Below, in pieces: positions 57,301 to 64,000 of a DNA stretch of 64,000 bases. Every line of letters starts with the position of its first letter. Positions within the stretch are counted from its first letter, which is position 1. The position numbers were made by a program, and so were the translations under genes. This stretch comes from Cristatella mucedo (lineage: Eukaryota > Bryozoa > Phylactolaemata > Cristatellidae): NCBI GenBank assembly GCA_009760855.2, contig WPIO01000089.1, positions 1,156,001-1,220,000 on the forward strand, written 5' to 3'. Under the pieces are notes generated by a model that had not been told where the DNA came from, did no database searches, and saw nothing but the letters and a program-made list of their open reading frames with translations.

Positions 57301-60300
57301 CCCAATGGCCACATCGAGCGACGGCCGGCCGATACCGATGTGGACACTTGCACACTCTGCTGCGACCTTCATTTCACCATTTCGGTGCGCCTCGATCGCA
57401 ATCGTAGCGCAAGCGATTCGCTGGGCAACTCGCCTTCGAGCCAGCGTATGTGGCGCTAACCGATCCGCGGCTGCACTGGGTGGTGTTGACGACGATGACA
57501 CCTCTGTTCACTGCCTTTTCTACCAGATTTAGAAGTTCGCAGTTTAACTCGGGAAAGTTTCCAGCCCCGTAGCACTGCAGCACGATGCCTACAACGACGG
57601 CACGTGACAGTGCACGTGACGGTGGCGGCTCGCACCGCAGGTCGGGAGCGAAAGCCCTCCGTCAGCCTATCGTGCATGCTATGCAGGCAGAGAAGCTTCC
57701 TGTTGGCATGAAATGGAATCGGGCATTCATGGCATTGACGTGCCAGTGATCACATGATCACAGTGTCTCTTTGAGTGAGAACGTGGAATTTGCTAGAATC
57801 AATCGAAGCCGAATACAGGCCATAGAAACATCATAATACTGACTGAACGAATTGAAAGGTTAGGCCTGGAAAAAGACAACCAAACCGGAAATGGCTGTAC
57901 GAGTGTATCAGACAAGATGTGTACTGGCAGCACCTTGTCTGCTTCCTGACAACACACCACTCGTTTCAATCTGCATCTAATTACTTTTCAATTGCTCATG
58001 CTATCGAATCTTTTTTCAAAAATGGAAAATACGTACAATAACAATATTAATAATAAGCGTTTGCATAGCATCCCGAGAAAATAAATCTCTTGCTGTGCAT
58101 CCTACATATGCTGGAAAGAGAGCACGCTAATTATTTAGCGATATCATGCATCACAGTTTTAAAGCCTTAGTAACTGCCTCGGCACACAAAGGACAATTCA
58201 AACCCAAAAAATGCTGCTTGGGAAAAGGTGGGTTTTGATATTCTTGTTTTTAAACATAGTAACGTAAGAAGACGTAAAGATATCAGACGGTGGTGGTGTG
58301 TTCCATACCTTGGGATTATGGGAGTTGAAGGCACTCCTAAATATTTGCAGTTGGCTACAGGCACAGCTATACGACTTACGGCGGAAGAGTACCTACGACG
58401 TGAAGCCTGATCAGTAAGTATTTCAGATAGATAGCAGGACCACGAGAATGGAGGAACCAAATAGCGAGTGACATAATCTTGAAGTCTATCTGCTGCTTGA
58501 TGGGAACTTCCATGCTACTCACTCCCTCAGCTGCTCTGCTGACTTTGCAATGCTTCCCACTTTCTCTTTGTTTCGCGAGACGAAGTATGTTGGCTACCGA
58601 ATGTGCACCGAAAGCCACCTAGGCTGTGAGTGGGCAATACAAAACTCTCCCGCGTAACACCCACATAGTCTCTATGGCTTTGTGGAGTTACAGATGGAGC
58701 TACAAAATTCAAGGAGGAAGTGCATATTGGTAGGAAATGGTGTGTTATGGCACTTGGGATGTTCCTACAGACGTGCAACGTTGCAGAGTAATGCAGCAAC
58801 TGCAAGCATCTTGTTGCACAGGCAGGAAGACCTGTAAGGGGTGAGTTTCAGAGGCGAGTCACAAAATCTAGCGGCCCGTCTGGGAAGGATCACAAAGTGT
58901 CGGGCTGAGCCAGAGAGTGTATGACTAGACCACAAACCTCGTAGCTCAGGATTGGTTCCCAGGTAACTTACTTCCATTACTTTCGTGGAGCTGCATGTGG
59001 TACGTGCGACACGACAGGGGCTTGTATTCATTAAACCCAGAAGAGGCTGAACTAGTACAACAAAAATCGAGGAAAGACACCTGCCAACCTAGAGTTATTC
59101 GTTGATTTAAGGGTCTGCACATCGGCGTTGATTTAATCTCACTCAAGTGGCCAGCACTAGCTTCCGACTAGAGGAACGTTGAAAAATAGCAGGCTGCAGA
59201 CGTTCGGTCTTTCACTGGATTGCTTGCGGCAGAAGCTCCCTGGCATCGCTGTGCGCACACACAAGACAGGTCACACGACACAATGCTGCCACATGACAGC
59301 TCGCGGCGGTCTGCCGATGCCGTGATAACAATAATAATAATAATAATAATAATGTACTTGATAAAGCGCCCTCAGAGAACTTAATCTCTCTCTAGGCGCT
59401 TTACATTTGCTGCAAAGAGAAATGCAATTGAATGGTAAGTAGAATCATGCTTGAAAAACAAACAGAATGAATAATATGGTTAGGGGTGACATGCACAGGG
59501 TCAGCATGCAAATGTGGTTAGTGGCAGCATGCACAGTGTCAGCACACATAAGCACATCAACGACGAATCACAGGGACCCACTAAATGCTGTCCTAAATAG
59601 GTGCGTTTTTAAGTTCCTTTTAAATGTGGTCAGGTCAGGGGATGTTCTGACACAGGTTGGGAGGGAGTTCCAGGCTGAGTGGGAGTGAGCCGACAGCTTG
59701 AGAAGCTGATGGTCCTACGCTTGCCCAAGGGAAACGCATCGTGGTGAACGCCGGTGCCTAGCAACCACAGCCTAACCTGCCGAGCCGAGTCCAACGGCAT
59801 GACGAGCGACTCAAAAATCAAGCCCTGAGCAGGAACAAGCACCAACCCGCGAGACTCGCGGCATAGCACCAATAAACCTCAGCGATGGGATAGTGTGCCG
59901 CAATGAGCAAAGCTGATAGCAAATTGTCCCGGCCATCGGAGCATACGAACTAAATGCACGGTCTCCAAAGGATTTAAGGTTTGTACGAGGTATTTGTAGA
60001 CTGTTGGATTCCGAAAAGCAGGTGGTACGATGCTTGGCCTGCAACCTCGGCAGGAATTGCCCTAGTCAATATCTGACGTTGCTGGTTATCGCTATTTATT
60101 CTGTGTTCACGTGAGGGACACGTGCACGTGCATGCACTCTTGTGCTCTGGGCGTGCATTTCCGCTCGTTCAGATAATAATAGTAATAGTAATAATTCATT
60201 TGCACAGCGCCATAAGAGAGCTTAATCTCTATTCAGGCACGTCACGTGTGCCACAAGGCTCGAGCCCACGACCCCGGCCATTAAAACAAAATTCACCTCG

Positions 60301-62370
60301 GCTTTGGTCTGGGCATGCACCTGAACCATTGGGCCAAACCAGCGTGGCAGATACATCATGGTACACATATAGATATGACTCCTCTTCTAATGTAAACTAA
60401 CATAAACTTTTGCTTCATTCTCAAAGACTTACTTTACATAAAATCGTGGTTGCTGAGTGCACATGATGCTGGCAGAGGACGGCCACCTGTTGTCAAGCAA
60501 AGATAGGGGGACATCGGATTCAGAGGAAGGGGCATCGCTTTCTCACGGCCAGCAAATTTGATTGAGCAGCTCACAGGTCCTTGACAAATTTATCCACCAA
60601 TTTGCATCTCACCACTCTCGACCTTCCTCCTCCTCGCCTGCTCCTCGCCAGTTGATCCTTGAATCGGCAGAGCTGCTTGCCGTGGGCCCGAGGCAGTCAA
60701 AATAAATCACCCCAGATAGCCTAAGGAGGAGGGGAGAGTGAACCCACGTAAATATATCGGTCCGGATCACTGGGCCGACCTAGAATCTGGTGCAGGCTGG
60801 ACGCAGCTAAGAAGACCGGCTCTGGTGAGTCTCTAGTGGTGGCCGGCGTATTGCTTGCACACACAAAAGTGGCATGGACCTTCATTTACCATAGCATCGT
60901 AGGCAAGCGGTTAGGCACAAGAGGCGAATAGACTGTTAGGGTGACTCACAGAATTGCATGCGAATGCGCACACACAGAGAAGCAAGCAGGGCAGAGGTAC
61001 GTGGCTTTGAGCACCGAGCACTTACACAGCTGCCTGCCTGCTCCTACCTTCGATGGGAGGCTGAAAGAACGCCTCTGCCACCTTGGCAGTGATGTTAGGA
61101 AAGATGCGCAGGATTGCAACATTGGGCGAGAGCTTCGTGTGAACGTAGAACTTCTTTATTAGCCCCGGCCTCGTGACCAGGTCCCAGTTCACTAAAGCAA
61201 ACACGCAAGCATGCACACAGCCTCTGTACTGCACCTCCGCTCACCAATTGCACTTGAGCTCATCAGGCATTGCATCTGGTGAATGGGTGGGGGGATAGGA
61301 AGTTGGGGACGATGCCCGAAAGCCAATGAAAAGCGATCGGCAACGCGACTTTGGCCATCGAGGAATCACAAGAAAGCTAGTACATACTGAAAACGGCGCC
61401 GGTAAATAACCAGCGCGGCTCGAAGGCCCCAAAGAGACAGCGCAGCAGCAGCGGCGGCAGTGGAGCTGGCAAGATATACAGGTGTTTCTCAGAGAGTAAG
61501 CCTCACCTGTTATCCTCACTCCTACAGAGGCCAGGGGTGACATGTTCGGGGAATCGAAAGCATGGAACTCGTCCGAGTTCACCTTTTCCGTGCGATTGCC
61601 GCGAAAGAGCTTATTGTCAAAAAACAAGGTGACCTAAAATGGCATGCAACGCAAGACTGGCATGAGTGTATGAGTGTGAGGGGGCATGAGCCGACAGCTT
61701 GAAGAGATAGCAAATGGCTGATGGTCCTACGCTTGCCCGAGGGAAACGCATCGTGGTGAACGCCGGTGCCTAGCAACCACAGCCTAACCTGCCGAGCCGA
61801 GTCCAGCGGCACGACGAGCGACTCAAAAATCAAGCCCTGCGCAGGAACAAGCACCAACCCGCGAGACTCGCGGCGTAGCACCAACAAACCTCAGCGATGG
61901 GATAGTGTGACGCGATGAGCAAAGCTGAGAGCAAATTGTCCCGGCCATCGGTGAGCGTCTCGACGATGGGTAGCTGAGGTAGCAAAATGGAAGAAGCAGC
62001 AGTTGTCACTGCCGAATTTTACTGCTGCTGCACGCGGTGCACTGCTCGCTGCTGTCGCTGCTCGCTGCTGCTGTCGAAGATGCACAAAGCAGCGGCAGCA
62101 GCGGCAGCAGCAGCCACCATCAGCAGCAGCGGCGGCGGCGACGACTGGCAGGGGGAGCCGCTCAGGCCTCGACCATGCACCCAACAGTCGAAGGTCGCTA
62201 TGCCACAGAAGCAGAAGTCCATGAGATCCGATCGTGTGACACACCTGCGACCCCGTAATGATCACCGGTTTGCCCAGATTTCGCAGCATGAACGATAGAG
62301 CAGACGCAGTGAATGCCATCGTGTCGGTGCCGTGCAAAACGATGAAGCCGTCAAACTTGTGGTAGTACTC
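47102..62370 (-). CDS. ASPG: ASPG, type I L-asparaginase with C-terminal ankyrin repeats (last 12 exons, partial)
   Basis: ASPG hydrolyses L-asparagine to aspartate and ammonia (the mammalian protein is also described as a 60-kDa lysophospholipase). Twelve exons join to 1461 nt, 486 aa and a stop. Asparaginase domain: [20 protein letters not shown] (second catalytic Thr and the Asp), [44 protein letters not shown] (catalytic Lys region), [49 protein letters not shown] linker and about four ankyrin units follow ([73 protein letters not shown]). The order matches vertebrate ASPG. The N-terminal TGGTIG loop and first exons are not in the window or were not found. No disabling change was seen. 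One intron has a GC donor (57433). Introns are loaded with LINEs, SINEs and microsatellites. Confidence 0.95.
47293..47371 (-). mobile_element. SINE-A head fragment
   Basis: Reverse-oriented ggatcacccactgcacgactcgaactcacgacc-type head only (box B complement and partial stem), in the last ASPG intron. Confidence 0.5.
47372..47929. other. Part of the last ASPG intron
   Basis: A short tandem (ggtatcaagcac-like) occurs near 47745-47772. Nothing else recognised. Confidence 0.35.
48538..48712 (+). mobile_element. SINE-A, best-kept copy
   Basis: Head with box A (tggctcactaggtaagg) and box B (gggttcgaatcc), stem gacctcggccccgaggtc, 3' end gaggctgttaaatcagctagta, then TTTA repeats. Not a functional tRNA gene: the tRNA-like fold continues into an unrelated body. 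Confidence 0.92.
48802..48968 (-). mobile_element. SINE-A, inverted relative to the neighbour
   Basis: Reverse orientation: ctgatttaacagcctctt, body, box B complement ggattcgagacc, stem gacctcgggaccgaggtc. Only about 90 bp from the plus-strand copy. Confidence 0.9.
49276..49669. other. Part of the last ASPG intron
   Basis: Short tandem of tgtactgctgtgtaccgc-like units near 49325-49370. Nothing else recognised. Confidence 0.35.
49670..49740 (+). mobile_element. LINE/SINE-B 3' tail
   Basis: Hairpin tail ggctagaaagagattaag...ttctcttagggcgct followed by ATT repeats. Confidence 0.7.
49890..50950 (+). mobile_element. LINE (L2/CR1-like), sense to the plus strand, with nested SINE-A
   Basis: Starts at [14 protein letters not shown]-like codons, runs past an RT catalytic block reading [12 protein letters not shown] (about 50465) and [19 protein letters not shown], to [14 protein letters not shown] near 50830. 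Interrupted by SINE-A at 50246-50414. Frameshifts throughout. Confidence 0.8.
50246..50414 (-). mobile_element. SINE-A nested in a LINE
   Basis: Reverse orientation: ccagctgatttcacagcc, body with ttgctgcggcaataaaggatcg, box B complement gattcgaacc, stem gaccttgggaccgacgtc. Confidence 0.88.
51062..52370 (-). mobile_element. LINE (L2/CR1-like), longest intact frame, 5' truncated
   Basis: The minus frame 52304-51303 is open for 333 codons: RT motif [15 protein letters not shown], catalytic block [12 protein letters not shown] (second Asp of YADD reads Asn), then [75 protein letters not shown], and the C-terminal [20 protein letters not shown]. The 3' UTR, hairpin tail and TAA repeat (51066-51087) follow. 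It lacks ORF1, endonuclease and the RT fingers. This is the reference copy for the family here. Confidence 0.93.
52715..52814 (-). CDS. ASPG: ASPG ankyrin exon
   Basis: [20 protein letters not shown] to TPLHI. Acceptor tttggctttgcag, donor CATATC|GTAAGT, phase 0. Confidence 0.92.
52930..53052 (-). CDS. ASPG: ASPG ankyrin exon
   Basis: [20 protein letters not shown] to FATELN; acceptor gataatttccag, donor AACCT|GTGAGT; phase 2-2. Confidence 0.92.
53287..53411 (-). CDS. ASPG: ASPG ankyrin exon
   Basis: [20 protein letters not shown] to NGASVHSRD plus two bases. Acceptor tcttgcttgtag, donor GATCG|GTAAGT, phase 2. Confidence 0.93.
53777..53955. repeat. (CA)n microsatellite with 12-bp higher-order units
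   Basis: Pure CA to about 53828, then repeated gagcacacacac units (at least six in a row near 53870-53930), then CA. In the ASPG intron between the 54034-54132 and 53287-53411 exons. Confidence 0.96.
54034..54132 (-). CDS. ASPG: ASPG exon, start of ankyrin region
   Basis: [20 protein letters not shown] to EEIVQAF, 33 codons, phase 0-0. Acceptor ctctcgcgtgcag, donor GCCTTC|GTAAGT. Confidence 0.9.
54248..54345 (+). mobile_element. LINE/SINE-B 3' tail with long ATT repeat
   Basis: Nearly consensus tail taaagcgcctagaaagaaat...gctctctgagggctcttta followed by about eleven ATT units. Confidence 0.75.
54346..55592. other. ASPG intron before the ankyrin region
   Basis: Another eroded tail lies at 54845-54895. 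A 105-codon minus frame (55386-55069) has no similarity that I recognise and no supporting splice context, so I leave it uncalled. Confidence 0.4.
55593..55703 (-). CDS. ASPG: ASPG linker exon
   Basis: [20 protein letters not shown] to KYGNLRSPE, 37 codons, phase 0-0. The VGELT part corresponds to the end of the asparaginase domain. Acceptor gcgttctattcag, donor CCCGAG|GTAGGT. Confidence 0.87.
55704..56979. other. ASPG intron
   Basis: GC-rich with overlapping frames on both strands but no recognised exon or repeat family. A 19-bp repeat (ctctttagttggatggctg-like) occurs twice near 56565-56620. Confidence 0.4.
56980..57093 (-). CDS. ASPG: ASPG exon (DMTSEAAL)
   Basis: [20 protein letters not shown] to SMEQKKE, 38 codons, phase 0-0. 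Acceptor gtgtctcccag, donor AAGGAG|GTGAGG. Confidence 0.95.
57434..57588 (-). CDS. ASPG: ASPG exon ending at a GC donor
   Basis: [20 protein letters not shown] to [12 protein letters not shown]. Acceptor gtcgttgtag, donor TCGAAG|GCGAGT, phase 0. The alternative GT two codons on would break the frame into the next exon. Confidence 0.9.
57589..58039. other. ASPG intron, right of the GIVLQ exon
   Basis: Nothing recognised. Confidence 0.35.
58040..58860 (-). mobile_element. LINE (L2/CR1-like), diverged
   Basis: Tail with taata repeats and gcgtttgcatagcatcccg...aaataaatctctt, then 3' region. Minus frames give [12 protein letters not shown]-like and VKQQIDFK-like codons ([19 protein letters not shown]). 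More diverged than the other copies. Confidence 0.65.
58861..59329. other. ASPG intron, between LINE copies
   Basis: Nothing recognised. Confidence 0.3.
59330..60042 (-). mobile_element. LINE (L2/CR1-like), interrupted by copied ASPG sequence
   Basis: TAA repeat, tail and 3' region (59330-59676) and a further ORF piece (59939-60042) are collinear with the 51062 copy across the interruption: only about three LINE bases are missing at the junction. Confidence 0.88.
59677..59938 (-). pseudogene. Copied fragment of ASPG: partial exon plus intron, inside a LINE
   Basis: Near-identical to 61672-61951. It contains the last 61-62 nt of the 61890-61973 exon ([13 protein letters not shown] to HYPIAE, at 59878-59938), the donor-side intron and its GAG|GTTTATTGG junction, but not the exon's acceptor or first seven or so codons. 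Same orientation as the source. It cannot act as a complete exon. Confidence 0.92.
60043..60173. other. ASPG intron
   Basis: Short unique stretch between LINE and SINE-B. Confidence 0.3.
60174..60343 (-). mobile_element. SINE-B with internal insertion
   Basis: Reverse orientation: tail gcgccataagagagcttaat, box B complement gctcgagcccacgacccc, an extra stretch (about 60277-60297), then box A complement (accattgggccaaacc). Confidence 0.83.
60344..61047. other. ASPG intron
   Basis: Nothing recognised. Confidence 0.35.
61048..61191 (-). CDS. ASPG: ASPG exon
   Basis: [40 protein letters not shown] and FFQPPIE. Acceptor gtttgctttag, donor GAAG|GTAGGA; phase 1-1. Confidence 0.92.
61507..61633 (-). 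CDS. ASPG: ASPG exon (catalytic Lys region)
   Basis: [20 protein letters not shown] to LASVGVRIT plus one base. Acceptor tgccattttag, donor ACAG|GTGAGG, phase 1. Confidence 0.94.
61890..61973 (-). CDS. ASPG: ASPG exon (DGRDN)
   Basis: 28 codons: [19 protein letters not shown] to SHYPIAE. Acceptor tgctacctcag, donor GCTGAG|GTTTGT. A partial copy of this exon lies at 59878-59938. Confidence 0.93.
62020..62116. repeat. Imperfect CTG/CAG inverted triplet region
   Basis: CTG-rich sequence (62020-62075) followed by CAG/GCA-rich sequence (62085-62116), in the intron between two catalytic-domain exons of ASPG. Confidence 0.8.
62245..62370 (-). CDS. ASPG: ASPG exon with the HGTDT motif (first exon in window)
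   Basis: 42 codons, phase 0-0: [18 protein letters not shown] to KPVIITGSQ. Acceptor ctttttgtgcgcag, donor TCGCAG|GTGTGT. The 284-codon frame that contains it reads through both splice sites and a microsatellite. Confidence 0.95.
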
Positions 62371-62554
62371 CTGCGCACAAAAAGCATCGTGAAAGCAACG
62401 AGCAGTAGAAGGCAAATTCTGCACTCGAGCGCTCGAGCACCGAGGTGTGGGGGGCGTTTCACAGGGTGGCTCAGCTGCACACAGCAGTATACTTGGTAGT
62501 CCACGAAGCAGCCACCTTGTGCTAGTATAGAGCACCTCTATCCGTGGCAGCACA

Positions 62555-62561
62555 TATACAG

Positions 62562-62636
<75 letters not shown>

Positions 62637-62687
62637 ATGTATATACATATATATATGTGTGTGTGTGTGTATATACATATATAACAT

Positions 62688-62737
<50 letters not shown>

Positions 62738-62740
62738 TTA
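62555..62740. repeat. Compound TA/GA/GT microsatellite
   Basis: Successive TA, GA, TA, GT, TA and GT runs without unique sequence between them. Confidence 0.96.
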
Positions 62741-62743
62741 TAC

Positions 62744-62800
62744 ATAATTCATTTGTATAGTGCCCTGAGAGAACTGTATCTCGAGTGCATCAGGCGAGAC
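62744..62800 (-). mobile_element. LINE/SINE-B 3' tail
   Basis: Reverse-oriented aattcatttgtatagtgcc and ctgagagaactgtatctcg; attached directly to the compound microsatellite, which probably grew from its end. Confidence 0.6.
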
Positions 62801-64000
62801 TTAGACGATAAAAATGCTGCATACATCGCTCAAAATAGGATGCAGATAGATGCTTTAAATGAGCAGCCTTCACACACAAAACCGTTGAAGCTCTAGTTGA
62901 CTTATGAATAAAATCGGCCAAGGCGATCAAGACCAGCTGAGTCACAGCAGAGGTCAGATTAACAGCATTTGCTGATGCCGACATACACACCATACGTAGA
63001 AGTCGGTTGCAGGGAGGCAAAGAGATGAGAAATCAAGCGCACACGAAAGTCGTGAGGCATGAATTGCAGTGAATGAGAACAATCTGCCGGGCAGAACATG
63101 GTTCGCCTAGCTCACTCAAAGCACTTAGGAATGGCATTGTCGCACAATTCCCAGACAACAAGAACGGCCATCGCAGATGGTGGAGCATGGGCTAGGGCTC
63201 GTCCAGGGGTCTATTTGCATACTGCCTGCTAACGCTTCGACAATATTAATCGGCCATAGAAAAGATCTAGGCCTGCTGCCGGCACGATTACGCCTGAGTG
63301 TGCCGGCTTCTGCTGTGGTGAAGAGGCAGCAATCGCTACTGACAAGTCAACCAACGACGGCTCCTCCTAATCATGCCAAGAACCAGAAGCTGACATGATA
63401 CCGAAGCACGTATGCAGTCCTAGATCAATAAATGCTGAGGCAGGATACAATCCCGTTGGAATTTTAAAGAAATGGTGCTCGGCTAGTGAATCACCTCGGC
63501 AGTCCTGCGAATACCTACGTGTCAAACTGTACCCCTACATGCTATGCATATAACTGGAAACAAGTAGCCGAATTGAAAATGGTCAGAGGCAGCAGTGGTC
63601 TCTAGGGAAGAAGGGTATTCGGCGGTGGCAGAATCCTGACACACCGAATCTGAGAGGAAATGGGAAATCTCTTCTCACTGGTCAAATTAACGCTCGTTGA
63701 TCCACGGCCCTAAGCTCAAAGTACAGCAAATCATACTACTTAACTGGGATCACTAACGAGGGAATCATGAGTTTTTCGCTACTGCCAAACTGCCAAGACC
63801 GAAGACAAATGTGCTTACGAATAATCACACAATACTTTGATGCCTTTGAAGAATATATGCATGAACATCATAGAACCACGGTGACTCGCAAGCCCTGAGA
63901 ATAAAAGCAACACGAGCTGCAGCTTGGAGAGGTCGTTCCTGAGCTGTATGGACCGTGCTCAAATAACTAGGACAAGCAGGCATGCGGCAATCAGTGGCTG

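Larger units (their letters stand above)
62371..64000. other. ASPG upstream intron or flank, right edge
   Basis: I searched the minus strand for the TGGTIG loop and the exon before EYYHKF and found neither, so they are probably beyond the window. Apart from the microsatellites and LINE/SINE-B tail, nothing is recognised. Confidence 0.4.

Noticed and set aside
59878-59938. Functional alternative ASPG exon
   Set aside because: Lacks the acceptor and the first codons of its source exon and is bounded by LINE sequence.
61891-62745. 284-codon minus frame
   Set aside because: It reads through a compound microsatellite, an acceptor and a donor. Only 62245-62370 is coding (ASPG).

Overview
The window is animal (metazoan) nuclear DNA, most likely from an invertebrate. 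Genes are split by introns with GT-AG or GC-AG borders. Microsatellites are long, and LINE, SINE, LTR and DNA-transposon remnants fill introns and intergenic space. I cannot name the species: the three well-resolved genes occur across animals, and chitin synthase (tentative here) is found mainly in invertebrates and some lower chordates.

Layout. (1) 616-1110, minus: one exon of a probable chitin synthase, with the rest of the gene off the left edge. (2) 11304-16809, minus: a complete five-exon HDDC3/MESH1 gene (184 aa, metal-dependent ppGpp/NADPH phosphohydrolase). (3) 21987-39437, plus: a sixteen-exon gene for a 922-aa ankyrin-type protein that I do not recognise. It is built from three diverged copies of one multi-exon module. 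(4) 47102-62370, minus: the last twelve exons of ASPG (type I asparaginase domain followed by C-terminal ankyrin repeats); the first exons, with the N-terminal nucleophile loop, are off the right edge or were not found. HDDC3 and the ankyrin gene are head to head; the ankyrin gene and ASPG are tail to tail. Exon phases were checked by hand: HDDC3 sums to 555 nt, the ankyrin gene to 2769 nt, and the visible part of ASPG to 1461 nt, all divisible by three.

Repeats. One L2/CR1-like LINE family is present in about a dozen 5'-truncated copies. Two tRNA-derived SINE families are present: SINE-A (tail related to ggctgttaaatcagctag) and SINE-B, whose 3' tail matches the hairpin tail of the LINE. A 1.78-kb Ty3/gypsy-like element with two 247-bp LTRs and a 5-bp target duplication sits in the ankyrin gene. 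A Tc1/mariner transposase remnant sits in an HDDC3 intron.

Most notable: a 262-bp piece of ASPG (part of an exon plus its downstream intron) has been copied into the middle of a LINE 2 kb away in the same gene; the ankyrin gene shows modular super-repeat growth through phase 1-1 exons; two introns use GC donors.
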